Made by a program: the position numbers and the translations under genes. Below the pieces are notes generated by a model. It searched no databases, was not told the origin of the DNA, and saw only the letters and a program-made list of their open reading frames with translations. Shown piece after piece: positions 8,174-15,883 of a stretch of 64,000 nucleotides of DNA (position 1 is its first letter; each line of letters opens with the position of its first letter). Origin of the DNA: UBA4615 sp044368415 (GTDB lineage Bacteria > Pseudomonadota > Gammaproteobacteria > Burkholderiales > Burkholderiaceae_E); NCBI GenBank assembly GCA_044368415.1, contig JBIPLJ010000010.1, positions 34,022 through 98,021 on the forward strand, in the 5' to 3' direction.

Positions 8174-9465
8174 GCGCTGAGATGGCGGGAATCGTCGGTT
8201 TCCTGACGATGGTGGTGCTGATGCTGCTCGGCCTGCCGATCGCCTCGGTGATGTTGGGCGTGGGTCTGCTGGGCGGCGTGCTCGCTTTCGGCGACGCGTT
8301 CTTCGTGTCGACCGCGTCGATCGCGTGGGGCACGCTGTCGGAGAACGGGCTCACCGCGATCCCGCTCTTCGTGCTGCTCGGCGAGCTGCTGCTGAGGAGC
8401 GGCATGGCCGACGGCATGTACCGCGCGTTCGCCGCCTGGTTCGGGCGCCTGCCCGGCGGGCTGCTGCACACCAACATCGGCTGCTGCGCGCTGTTCGCCG
8501 CGACCTCCGGCTCCTCGGTGGCGACCGCGGCCACCATCGGCACGGTCGCGCTGCCCTCGCTGCGCCGCCACGGCTACAACATGCCGGATGCGCTCGGCTC
8601 GCTGGCCGCGGGCGGCACGCTCGGCATCCTGATCCCGCCGTCGGTGAACATGATCATCTACGGCTCGATGACCAATACCTCGGTGGGCAAGCTGTTCATC
8701 GCGGGCATCGTGCCGGGGCTGCTGATGGCCGGCTCGTTCATGCTCTACATCTTCGTCAAGGCGGTGGTGACCAAGGAGGAGAACCGCCACGAGAACGTGC
8801 CGTTCGCCGCCAAGATCGCCGCGCTGCGCGATGTCGCCGCACCCTTGTTCATCTTCGGCACGGTGATGGGCACGCTGTACGCGGGCATCGCCACCGCGAC
8901 CGAGTCCGCCGCGATCGGTGTGGTCGCCGCGCTGGTTCTGGTGGCGGCCTCGGGCAAGCTCTCGCGCGAGCTGCTGACCGGCTGCTTCCTGTCGAGCGCG
9001 CGGACCACCGGGATGATTCTGCTGGTGGTGCTGGCCGCCTTCGTGCTGAACCTCGCGCTGTCGCTCACCGGCGTGGGCGAGGCGCTGACCAAGTGGGTGA
9101 CCAGCTTCGGCCTGTCGCAGTGGCAGATGCTGGTGGCGTTCATCGGCTTCTATCTCGTGCTCGGCATGTTCATGGACACGCTGTCCATGATGGTCGCCAC
9201 CATCCCGCTGTCGTTCCCGGTTGCGAGCGCGCTCGGTGTCGACCCGATCTGGTTCGGCATCTTCATCGTGATCATGTGTGAGCTCGGTCTGATCACGCCG
9301 CCGGTGGGCATGAACCTGTTTGTCGTGCAGGGCATCCGCCCCGACCGCGGCGGGCTCGAGGACGTGATCCGCGGCGCGCTGCCCTACGCGGTGATCATGA
9401 TCGCGTTCACGCTGCTGCTGATCGCGTTCCCGCAGATCGTGCTCTGGCTGCCGGCGAACATGTAG
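8170..9465 (+). CDS. dctM: TRAP transporter large permease subunit, DctM family
   Basis: A 431-residue polytopic protein with about a dozen hydrophobic helices, the sodium-coupled transport subunit of the TRAP system. Typical motifs are IPLFVLLGELLLRSGMADG, SGSSVATAATIGTVALP, and GILIPPSVNMIIYGSMT, with ITPPVGMNLFVVQGI in the second half. The GTG at 8170 overlaps the dctQ stop and gives a protein of normal length. With dctP and dctQ it forms a complete uptake system divergent from the DUF2848 and DUF1445 genes. Confidence 0.94.
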   Translation: MSAEMAGIVGFLTMVVLMLLGLPIASVMLGVGLLGGVLAFGDAFFVSTASIAWGTLSENGLTAIPLFVLLGELLLRSGMADGMYRAFAAWFGRLPGGLLHTNIGCCALFAATSGSSVATAATIGTVALPSLRRHGYNMPDALGSLAAGGTLGILIPPSVNMIIYGSMTNTSVGKLFIAGIVPGLLMAGSFMLYIFVKAVVTKEENRHENVPFAAKIAALRDVAAPLFIFGTVMGTLYAGIATATESAAIGVVAALVLVAASGKLSRELLTGCFLSSARTTGMILLVVLAAFVLNLALSLTGVGEALTKWVTSFGLSQWQMLVAFIGFYLVLGMFMDTLSMMVATIPLSFPVASALGVDPIWFGIFIVIMCELGLITPPVGMNLFVVQGIRPDRGGLEDVIRGALPYAVIMIAFTLLLIAFPQIVLWLPANM

Positions 9466-9526
9466 CGGCGGGGCGGGCGGATGTGAGCGAGCCGCGGATG
9501 GCGGCGGGCGACGATCCGAAGTTGCT

Positions 9527-9907
9527 TCAGCCGCCGGCCCGCCTGACCTTCCAGCCCGCCTGCTCGAGCCTCCCGACCACGGTGTCGCGGTGATCACCCT
9601 GGATCTCGATCACGCCGTCCTTGGCGGTGCCGCCGCTGCCGCAGGCGGCCTTGAGCGTGCGTCCGAGTGCGGCGAGCGCCGCCGCATCGAGCGGCAGCCC
9701 GCGCACCACGGTCACGGTCTTGCCGTTGCGCCCGCCCGTCTCGCGCGCGACGCGCACGATGCCGTCCCCTGCGGGCACGGGCGCGGCGCGGGCGGCGGCC
9801 TTGCATCGGCAGTCGGCAAGCGCCTGTCGGCAGTCCGGGCAGGTGCGCCCGTGCTCGGTCGAATAGACCAGACCGCCGAGGCTGCCCAGGCCGTTGGCGC
9901 GCTTCAT
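9527..9907 (-). CDS. yciH: Translation initiation factor SUI1/YciH family protein
   Basis: A 126-residue bacterial SUI1-domain protein, relative of E. coli YciH and eukaryotic eIF1. The SUI1 core is at about residues 48-122 with RETGGRNGKTVTVVRGL, the GGTAKDGVIEIQGDHR segment, and LEQAGWKVRRAGG at the end. An N-terminal CPDCRQALADCRC cysteine cluster may bind zinc and is common in proteobacterial members. It begins 10 nt after the SDR gene on the same strand, so it is probably the last gene of the thi/trmB/SDR string. Confidence 0.92.
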   Translation of the reverse strand: MKRANGLGSLGGLVYSTEHGRTCPDCRQALADCRCKAAARAAPVPAGDGIVRVARETGGRNGKTVTVVRGLPLDAAALAALGRTLKAACGSGGTAKDGVIEIQGDHRDTVVGRLEQAGWKVRRAGG

Positions 9908-9917
9908 CGCGTCGGTG

Positions 9918-10697
9918 TCAACGTTTGTCCATCAGCCGCACGCCGCCGGCCGCGAGCTGGCGGCCCGCGTCGACGAGGATGTGCTGGCCGGTCATCTTCG
10001 GCTGCTGCAGCATCCAGACGATCGATTCGGCGACGTCGTCGGCCGACAGCGTCGCCTGCAGCGCGGTGACCTGCGAGACGGTCTTCCTCACGGTGTCGAA
10101 GCGCTCCTGGCCGAGGCCGCGGATGTGCCAGTCGGTCTCGACGAAGCCGGGGCGCACCGCGTTGACGCGGACCTCGGGGGCGAGTGCGCGCGCCAGGTTC
10201 ATCGTGATGTTGTCGAGCGCGGCCTTGCTCGCGCTGTAGGCGGGCGAGGAGCCGGTGCCGTCGAGCGCCGACGACGAGGACACATTGACCACCGCGCCGC
10301 GCGCTGCGCGCAGCATCGGCGCGCAGGCGCGGGTCATCTGCCAGGTGCCGATCACGTTGACCGCGTAGATCGCCTGGAAGTCCTCCGCGGTGACGGCGTC
10401 GAGGTCGCCGGCCGGCGCGAAGCGCGTGGTGCCCGCGTTGTTGACCAGCCCGTCGAGCCCGGAGCCGAACGCGTCCGCGACCGCGGCCGCCGCGCGGCGG
10501 CAGTCGTCGTCGCAGGCCACGTCCGCGGCGACGGCGACGGCGCGCGCACCGCGCCCCTCGCAGGCGGCGACGGTCTCGCGCGCGGCGTCCGCGCTCTTCG
10601 AGTAGACGATCGCGATCGAGGCGCCGGGGACGGCGAGGCGCAGCGCGGTCGCGCGGCCGATGCCGGTGGCGCCGCCGGTGACGAGCCAGGTGCTCAT
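9918..10697 (-). CDS. Short-chain dehydrogenase/reductase (SDR) family oxidoreductase
   Basis: A 259-residue classical SDR. It has the nucleotide-binding TGGATGIGRATA motif at residues 7-18, an NNAGT motif, a catalytic Ser in NVSSSSALDG, and the YSASKAAL motif carrying Tyr and Lys. The ATG at 10697 overlaps the trmB stop as ATGA. The arginine and serine around the end of the second strand suggest NADP(H) rather than NAD(H), which is a weak inference. The substrate is unknown. Confidence 0.9.
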   Translation of the reverse strand: MSTWLVTGGATGIGRATALRLAVPGASIAIVYSKSADAARETVAACEGRGARAVAVAADVACDDDCRRAAAAVADAFGSGLDGLVNNAGTTRFAPAGDLDAVTAEDFQAIYAVNVIGTWQMTRACAPMLRAARGAVVNVSSSSALDGTGSSPAYSASKAALDNITMNLARALAPEVRVNAVRPGFVETDWHIRGLGQERFDTVRKTVSQVTALQATLSADDVAESIVWMLQQPKMTGQHILVDAGRQLAAGGVRLMDKR

Positions 10698-11512
10698 GGG
10701 AGGGCCTCCGTGTCGTGCTGGCGTCGGGTGAACATCAGGTCCCACACCCCGTGGCCCAGGCGCAGGCCGCGCTGCTCGAATTTGGTGAGCGGGCGCCAGT
10801 CGGGGCGCGGGGCGAAGTCCACGGCGGTGTTGGCGAGCGCGGGCTCGGCCGACAGCACCTCGAGCATCTGCGCGGCGTAGGGCTCCCAATCGGTCGCGCA
10901 GTGCAGGTAACTCCCGGGACCCAGGCGCCCGACGAGCGCGGCCACGAAGGCGGGCTGGATCAGCCGGCGCTTGTGGTGGCGGGCCTTCGGCCAAGGGTCC
11001 GGGAAATACACGTGTACACCTGCGAGCGAGGCGGGCGCGATGCGGTCGCGCAGTACCTCGACCGCGTCATGCTGCATCACCCGCAGGTTGGCCAGGCCGC
11101 GGGCCTCGATCGTGCGCAGCAAGCTGCCGATGCCCGGCGTGTAGACCTCGATGCCGATGAAGTCGGTGTCGGGCCGCGCAGCGGCGATCTCGGCGGTGGT
11201 GTGGCCCATGCCGAAGCCGATCTCCAGCACTACCGGTGCGCGCCGGCCGAAGAGGGCGGCGAAGTCGATCGGGCCCGCGCCGTCGGGCACCGCGTAGCGC
11301 GGCATCAGCGAGGCGTGCGCCTCGCGCTGCGCGTCGGACACGTGGCCGCCGCGCCGCATCACGAAGCTGCGGATGTGCTCGGTGCGGCGCGAGGCGGGGT
11401 CGGGTGCCTGCATGGGCGCGGCGGCATTGGCCTGCGGGTCCGGGAGCCCATCGGCGCGGACGCGGGGATGGGGCGCGCCGTCGTGAGGCGTGTTCTCGGG
11501 CAACGAGCACAT
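10694..11512 (-). CDS. trmB: tRNA (guanine-N7-)-methyltransferase TrmB
   Basis: A SAM-dependent methyltransferase that makes m7G46 in tRNA. Landmarks are IRSFVMRRGGHVSDAQ, the SAM-binding LEIGFGMGHTTAEIAAARPD, the VYFPDPWPKARHHKRRL motif specific for TrmB, and the C-terminal TKFEQRGLRLGHGVWDL. The start is uncertain: ATG at 11512 gives 272 residues and lies 17 nt after thiG, while ATG at 11413 gives 239 residues, the E. coli length; neither has a good Shine-Dalgarno site. Related Burkholderiales proteins often have a 40-residue poorly conserved N-terminus, so the longer form is listed. Confidence 0.93.
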   Translation of the reverse strand: MCSLPENTPHDGAPHPRVRADGLPDPQANAAAPMQAPDPASRRTEHIRSFVMRRGGHVSDAQREAHASLMPRYAVPDGAGPIDFAALFGRRAPVVLEIGFGMGHTTAEIAAARPDTDFIGIEVYTPGIGSLLRTIEARGLANLRVMQHDAVEVLRDRIAPASLAGVHVYFPDPWPKARHHKRRLIQPAFVAALVGRLGPGSYLHCATDWEPYAAQMLEVLSAEPALANTAVDFAPRPDWRPLTKFEQRGLRLGHGVWDLMFTRRQHDTEALP

Positions 11513-11529
11513 CGGAGCGGACGCGGTGG

Positions 11530-12345
11530 TCAGCCGGCCTGGGCCGGACCGATCATCCCGCCGGTGGGCGAGGACGGGCTCGCGCCGTACAGCTTCCTGG
11601 GCATGCGCCCGGCCAGCCACGCATGGCGGCCGGCCTCGACCGCGAGGCGCATCGCGCGCGCCATGCGGATCGGGTCGCTGGCGGCGGCGACCGCGGTGTT
11701 CATCAGCACGCCGGCGCAGCCGAGCTCCATTGCGATGGCGGCGTCCGACGCGGTGCCCACGCCGGCGTCGACGATGACTGGCACCGTGGCCTTCTCCAGG
11801 ATCAGCTGCAGGTTCCACGGATTCAGGATGCCCATGCCCGAGCCGATCAGCGAGGCGAGCGGCATCACTGCGACGCAGCCGATCGATTCGAGCACACGCG
11901 CCTGGATCGGGTCGTCACTGCAGTAGACCATCACCTCGAAGCCTTCATTCACCAGCACCTCGGCGGCCTTCACCGTCTCGGGCATGTTCGGATAGAGGTT
12001 CTGAGGATCGCCGAGCACCTCGAGCTTGACCAGGGTGTGGCCGTCGAGGAGCTCGCGCGCCAGGCGAAGCGTGCGGATCGCGTCGTCGGCGCTGTAGCAG
12101 CCGGCGGTGTTGGGCAGCAGCGTGTAGCGCGAGGGCGGCAGCGCGTCGAGCAGGCTCGGCGCGGCCTTGTCCTGGCCGATGTTCGTGCGGCGGATGGCGA
12201 CAGTGACGATCTGCGCGCCGCTCTCGTCGACCGCGCGGCGGGTCTCGTCGAAGTCCTTGTATTTGCCGGTCCCAAGCAGCAGGCGCGAGTCGAAGGTCCG
12301 CGTGCCGACGCGCAGCGGATCGGCGGGAAAGAAGGTAGGCGTCAT
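11530..12345 (-). CDS. thiG: Thiazole synthase ThiG
   Basis: A 271-residue TIM-barrel enzyme that forms the thiazole phosphate of thiamine from DXP, dehydroglycine and ThiS-thiocarboxylate. The N-terminal TFDSRLLLGTGKYKDF contains the Schiff-base region, and the body has VTVAIRRTNIG, LPNTAGCYSADDAIRTLRLARE, and PVIVDAGVGTASDAAIAMELG. Length matches the family. It is separated from thiS by a lipoprotein gene rather than adjacent to it, and has its own -10-like hexamer 6 nt before the ATG. Confidence 0.97.
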   Translation of the reverse strand: MTPTFFPADPLRVGTRTFDSRLLLGTGKYKDFDETRRAVDESGAQIVTVAIRRTNIGQDKAAPSLLDALPPSRYTLLPNTAGCYSADDAIRTLRLARELLDGHTLVKLEVLGDPQNLYPNMPETVKAAEVLVNEGFEVMVYCSDDPIQARVLESIGCVAVMPLASLIGSGMGILNPWNLQLILEKATVPVIVDAGVGTASDAAIAMELGCAGVLMNTAVAAASDPIRMARAMRLAVEAGRHAWLAGRMPRKLYGASPSSPTGGMIGPAQAG

Positions 12346-12351
12346 CCCGCT

Positions 12352-12357
12352 ATTCTA
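12352..12357 (-). promoter_or_regulatory. -10-like TAGAAT 6 nt before thiG ATG (leaderless candidate)
   Basis: On the minus strand TAGAAT is followed by six bases and then the thiG ATG. If used, transcription would begin at or within a base or two of the start codon, and no Shine-Dalgarno sequence is present. Confidence 0.45.
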
Positions 12358-12392
12358 GCCCCCGCGCCCGGCGCACCCGCCGGCCGCGCCGC

Positions 12393-12899
12393 TTACTGCG
12401 AGGCCGTGCCGCCCAGCCCCGCCGGCAGCGTGAGCTCGCCGCTCGAGGAGAATGACACGCCACCGAAGGCGGCGCCCGCGAGTCGGCCGCGCAGGCTGTA
12501 ATCGACGCGGCTGCGGTCGCCGGTGGCGAAGCCCAGCGCCTGGCGCACCATCGCCGAGACCGGGACCGATACCGGGACCTCGAGTACCGACTCACCGAAG
12601 CGCGGCACGCTGCCGCGCGCATCGCTCACGCCGCTGGCCAGCCGGCTGCCGCGTACGTCGAGCTCGATCGACACACCGTCGTAGTCGATCGGCTGCTCGT
12701 TCGGGTTCTGCACCCGCAGCTTGACCAGGAAGCGGCCTTCCATGCCCTGGCCCGCGAGCGGCTCGAGACCGACGACGTTGACGTTAAGTGGCTGCCCGAA
12801 CGGAAGGCCCGCGCAGGCCGAAACCAACACGGCGAGGGCCACCACGGCCACGAGGGTGAGGCGGGACGCGATCGGGCGTCGGTGCAGAGTCGTTCGCAT
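12393..12899 (-). CDS. LEA14-like (WHy domain) lipoprotein
   Basis: A 168-residue secreted lipoprotein. The N-terminal MRTTLHRRPIASRLTLVAV... signal ends in a lipobox VSAC, with Cys at about residue 29. The mature part reads as a LEA14/WHy beta-sandwich: VNVVGLEPLAGQGMEGRFLVKLRVQNPNEQPIDYDGVSIELDVRG, then a segment containing VPVSAMVRQAL. Small proteins of this type occur widely in proteobacterial envelopes with no settled role. It sits between thiS (14 nt upstream) and thiG (47 nt downstream), which splits the usual thi gene order and may be only positional. Confidence 0.8.
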   Translation of the reverse strand: MRTTLHRRPIASRLTLVAVVALAVLVSACAGLPFGQPLNVNVVGLEPLAGQGMEGRFLVKLRVQNPNEQPIDYDGVSIELDVRGSRLASGVSDARGSVPRFGESVLEVPVSVPVSAMVRQALGFATGDRSRVDYSLRGRLAGAAFGGVSFSSSGELTLPAGLGGTASQ

Positions 12900-12913
12900 G
12901 TCGTCGCGCGGCC

Positions 12914-13114
12914 TCAGCCGCCCCCCACCGCGACCACGATCTCCAGGCGGTCGCCGTCGGCGAGCAGCGCCTGTGGGTGCTGCGAGCGGGGCACGATCTC
13001 GCCGTTGCGCTCGACCGCGACCCGTTTGCCGGCGAGTGCCATCCGCTCGAGCAGCAGCGAGACGGTGGTGCCCTCGGCGAGGGGCTGCGGCGTGCCGTTG
13101 ACGATCACCTGCAT
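12914..13114 (-). CDS. thiS: Sulfur carrier protein ThiS
   Basis: A 66-residue ubiquitin-fold sulfur carrier for thiazole formation. It begins MQVIVNGTPQPLAEGTTVSLLLERM, has RVAVERNGEIVPRS in the middle, and ends with VAVGGG, whose terminal Gly-Gly is where ThiF adenylates and sulfur is attached as a thiocarboxylate. The ATG at 13114 is favoured over longer reading because the domain starts there and a TAGAAT hexamer sits 7 nt before it. ThiF is not in the window. It is the first gene of the leftward thi string. Confidence 0.93.
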   Translation of the reverse strand: MQVIVNGTPQPLAEGTTVSLLLERMALAGKRVAVERNGEIVPRSQHPQALLADGDRLEIVVAVGGG

Positions 13115-13121
13115 GGCTGGG

Positions 13122-13127
13122 ATTCTA
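13122..13127 (-). promoter_or_regulatory. -10-like TAGAAT 7 nt before thiS ATG (leaderless candidate)
   Basis: Minus-strand TAGAAT, then seven bases, then the thiS ATG. The whole thiS/lipoprotein intergenic region is only 70 nt and holds no TPP-riboswitch-like CTGAGA or ACCTGA elements, so a leaderless thiS start is the simplest reading. Confidence 0.45.
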
Positions 13128-13184
13128 ACCGTCGCCCGGCGAAGCCATGCGAAGATGCGCGCCGGTGCGGGAAGGGAGCGAGGG

Positions 13185-14636
13185 ATGGTCGGCAGTTTGG
13201 CCGCAGGGCAGCGGCACGGTGTGCGGCGTCGGAGGGGCAAGGCCCCGCCGCGATCGGCGGTCCGCACGCGGCGCGCCGCAGTCGCCGCGGTGCTCGCCGC
13301 GGTGCTCGCCGCCACCGGCTGCGGCAACACCGAGGTCACGCTGAATGCCTCGCCCGACGATGCGCCGCAGACGATCGTACTGACCGCGACCGCCGTCCCT
13401 TCGGGCAAGCAGGCCTCGCTGTCCTGGACCAGCCCGAACGACAAGTACTCGTACCGCGTGAACCGCAACGGCACCGGCGTCGCGTCGCTCACCGAGCGGA
13501 CCTGGACCGACACCGCGCTCGCAGCAGGGCAGCGGTACTGCTGGAAGGTCTACGGCCTGAGCGGCTTCGGCTGGCAGGCGCGCAGCAACGAGGCCTGCGT
13601 CGGCACCGACCCGGCGACCAAGGACTGGCGTCTCGAGACGCTGGCCACCGGACGCTGGCCGGCGATCGCGGTGGACGCCTCGGGCGAGCTGCACGTCTGC
13701 TGGGCCGGCGTGACCGGCACCACCATCTCCTACCTGCGGGTCGGGCCGGAGCGCAAGGCCGAGACGGTGGATGCCGACGGTCAGTCGCAGTGCAGCCTCG
13801 CGGTCGATGCCAACGGGATCGTCCACGTCGCCTACACCAGTCGCTTCGGGCTGCGCCATGCGAAGCGTGAGGCCGACACATGGACGAGCGCGACTGTGGA
13901 CGCGCAGGGCCTGCCCGGCGGGCGGCGCTTCGACGGACCGGCGATCGCGCTGTCGGCGGCCGGCGTGCCGCGCATCGCCTACCGCCGCACGGTGTCGGGC
14001 ACGGTATCGCTGGCGGTGGCCACGCGTGCCGATCCGGCCAGCGGCTGGACGATCGATCCGACCGCGATCCAGGGGCTGGTCGGCCCGCGTTCGATCGCGG
14101 TCGATGCGGGCGGCGCGAGCCGCCTCGCCACCACCGACGAGCTCGGCCAGTCGGTGAGCGCCTGGCGGCGCGAGACGCGCGGCTGGGTACGCGAGACCGC
14201 GCAGTCGCTTGCGCCGACGGCGGGCGACGGGCCGCCAATCGTGCTGGACGCCGAGAGCAATGCGCGCATGGCATGGTGGCAGCGCGATGCGCCGACCACC
14301 GCGAACACGGTCGCGCTCAAGTTGTACGAGACCGGCGCGCCGGGTACCACGGGTTGGACCGCGGAGACGGTCGCGACGCTCGACGGCCTGGGCACGCGGG
14401 TCGCGATCTCGGTGGCCGGCGGCATGCGGCGGGTCGCTGTCGTCGATGCCGCGGGCACCGTGCGCCTCTACACGCGCGGTGCCGCCGCCGCATGGACCGG
14501 CGAGACCTTCCCGACCCAGGGTGGCGCGGCTGCATCGCTCGACTTCGTCGTCGGCACCGACCAGCAGCTTCGCATCGTGTTCGACCGCGCGGTCGAGGGC
14601 GGCGGCAGCGTCGTGCTCGCGAGCCGCAAGCCCTAG
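13185..14636 (+). CDS. Secreted lipoprotein with Fn3-like and beta-propeller-like repeats
   Basis: A 483-residue predicted lipoprotein of unknown function. The ATG at 13185 follows GGGAG at a good distance. A long basic N-terminus leads to a hydrophobic run and the lipobox LAATGC. Residues about 50-140 look like a fibronectin-III-type module (SGKQASLSWTSPNDKYSYRVNRNG). The rest holds repeated strands of the kind AIAVDASGELHVCWAG, SLAVDANGIVHVAYTS, AIALSAAGVPRIAYRR and SIAVDAGGASRLATTD, about every 45-55 residues, suggesting a six- or seven-bladed propeller. It is divergent from thiS by 70 nt and likely sits on the outer envelope. Confidence 0.75.
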   Translation: MVGSLAAGQRHGVRRRRGKAPPRSAVRTRRAAVAAVLAAVLAATGCGNTEVTLNASPDDAPQTIVLTATAVPSGKQASLSWTSPNDKYSYRVNRNGTGVASLTERTWTDTALAAGQRYCWKVYGLSGFGWQARSNEACVGTDPATKDWRLETLATGRWPAIAVDASGELHVCWAGVTGTTISYLRVGPERKAETVDADGQSQCSLAVDANGIVHVAYTSRFGLRHAKREADTWTSATVDAQGLPGGRRFDGPAIALSAAGVPRIAYRRTVSGTVSLAVATRADPASGWTIDPTAIQGLVGPRSIAVDAGGASRLATTDELGQSVSAWRRETRGWVRETAQSLAPTAGDGPPIVLDAESNARMAWWQRDAPTTANTVALKLYETGAPGTTGWTAETVATLDGLGTRVAISVAGGMRRVAVVDAAGTVRLYTRGAAAAWTGETFPTQGGAAASLDFVVGTDQQLRIVFDRAVEGGGSVVLASRKP

Positions 14637-14747
14637 CAGGCTGTTGAAGATCACCGTCCCGCGATCGTAGGCCGAACCGGCGTACGCAGGGACAGCGACC
14701 GGCACAATCGGATGCGCGCCGATAATGGATTGACGAACGATCACGAC

Positions 14748-15356
14748 ATGGAAACCATCTCGGTCTTTCCGCTCTCGACCGGCCTGTTCCCCGATGGCCG
14801 TCTGGATCTGCAAATCTTTGAAGTGCGCTACCTGGATCTCGTGCGCCGGTGTTACCGGGAGCAGACTGCTTTCGGGGTGGTGTCGATACAGGAGGGCAAA
14901 GAAGTCATGGTGCCGGGACACATTCCGGCGCTTTTCAGCCATGGCACAATGGCGCAGATTGAAACACTCGACACTGTGCAAGCGGCCTTGCTGCGCATTC
15001 GCTGTCGGGGCGGCAAGCGCTTTGAAGTGCACCGCAGCTATCCGGGCCCGCTCGGTGTGTTGCAGGCAGATGTGACGTATCTGCCTGCCGACCCTGCAGT
15101 CGAGATTCCCTCCGAATTGAACTATCTCGCGCTTCAACTGGGGCAAGCCATTGCCCAGGTCCAAAAAGAGGGCCGACTGTCCGATCTGCCCTTGCTCGCG
15201 CCCTTTCGTCTGGACGAGTGCGGCTGGGTTGCAGACCGCTGGGCTGAGTTGCTGAACCTGCCGGCAAGCGACAAGCTGGATTTGCTGCGCGAAGCCGACC
15301 CCCTGGAGCGCCTTCGCGCAATCGATCAGACCATCGGCGGGCCTGACAGTCGCTGA
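14748..15356 (+). CDS. Lon substrate-binding (LON) domain protein
   Basis: A 202-residue stand-alone LON N-terminal domain protein. It opens METISVFPLSTGLFPDGRLDLQIFEVRYLDLVRRCYR and continues FGVVSIQEGKEV, the usual pattern of the Lon peptidase substrate-binding domain without ATPase or protease. An alternative ATG 36 nt upstream (14712) would add 12 residues. Codon use and GC are visibly lower than in flanking genes, and it is the first gene of the atypical patch. Its role is unknown; relatives are common in Comamonadaceae-type genomes. Confidence 0.85.
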   Translation: METISVFPLSTGLFPDGRLDLQIFEVRYLDLVRRCYREQTAFGVVSIQEGKEVMVPGHIPALFSHGTMAQIETLDTVQAALLRIRCRGGKRFEVHRSYPGPLGVLQADVTYLPADPAVEIPSELNYLALQLGQAIAQVQKEGRLSDLPLLAPFRLDECGWVADRWAELLNLPASDKLDLLREADPLERLRAIDQTIGGPDSR

Positions 15357-15883
15357 GTGCAAGCCCGAACTCGAGCGATGCCCACCGCATGCTTGTGTTT
15401 AAGCGGCGGCGCGATGATGACGGCCAACTTCTGAAAGCCGGATTCTTCCGCAATGCAGAGTGTTCAACTCTGGGGTACGTCGATGCGGCTGCTGGTCGAA
15501 CTCGCCGCGACTGCCGCCTTTGTATTGTGCTGCGTCATGATGGCAGCGCGAAAGCGAATGGACGCTGTCGGGGTCTGCCCGATCGGGAATGGGAAATTCA
15601 AACGCCCTAACGAGGCCTGGCAGGGGTGGCAAACGCAGACCGAAGGGGCTCGGGCCTTTGGTCGATGGCGAGCCCGGTTGACTTCACCTGTCACCTTGCG
15701 GCACCTTCCTGGGCCGGTTTCGCTCTCTCGTGGCCATTCGTCTCTCCGACCTGGCTGTCCGCCAATTGCCGGAAGTCCGCAGGGGCCTGTCGGATACCTT
15801 TTGAAATCGCCAGCACCGTCAGTTCCGGCAAGGCGTCTCTATGGGCGATGATGACGGCTTGTTGACTTCAGGAACTGGTCACC
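15357..15883 (+). other. Intergenic stretch with repeat copy 1; no convincing gene
   Basis: This 527-nt stretch between the LON-domain and DUF808 genes holds no credible coding sequence on either strand. Short open frames here have non-protein-like composition, and a cysteine-rich antisense frame (VCVCHPC) arises from the 74-nt repeat. The segment from about 15725 to 15800 reads as IRLSDLAVRQLPEVRRGLSDTF in one plus frame and could be a worn coding remnant, but I cannot name it. Confidence 0.5.
15597..15670 (+). repeat. 74-nt dispersed repeat, copy 1 (upstream of DUF808)
   Basis: Begins TTCAAACGCCCTAACGAGGC and ends GGTCGATGGCG. By eye it matches copy 2 at 16913-16985 at roughly 85-88 percent, in the same orientation. 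A small inverted pair, CCGA/TCGG around AGGGGC, lies inside. Confidence 0.8.

Noticed and set aside
13115..13184. TPP riboswitch upstream of thiS
   Set aside because: The gap is only 70 nt, shared with a divergent gene, and lacks the conserved CUGAGA and ACCUGA segments.
14637..14665. Insertion-sequence end (GGCTGTTGAA) after the secreted lipoprotein gene
   Set aside because: The bases resemble some transposon ends, but no inverted partner, target duplication or transposase was found.
13125..15362. Minus-strand frame of over 700 codons across the secreted lipoprotein and LON-domain genes
   Set aside because: It crosses two plausible genes and their gap with no family motifs; its composition reflects the opposite strand's codons.
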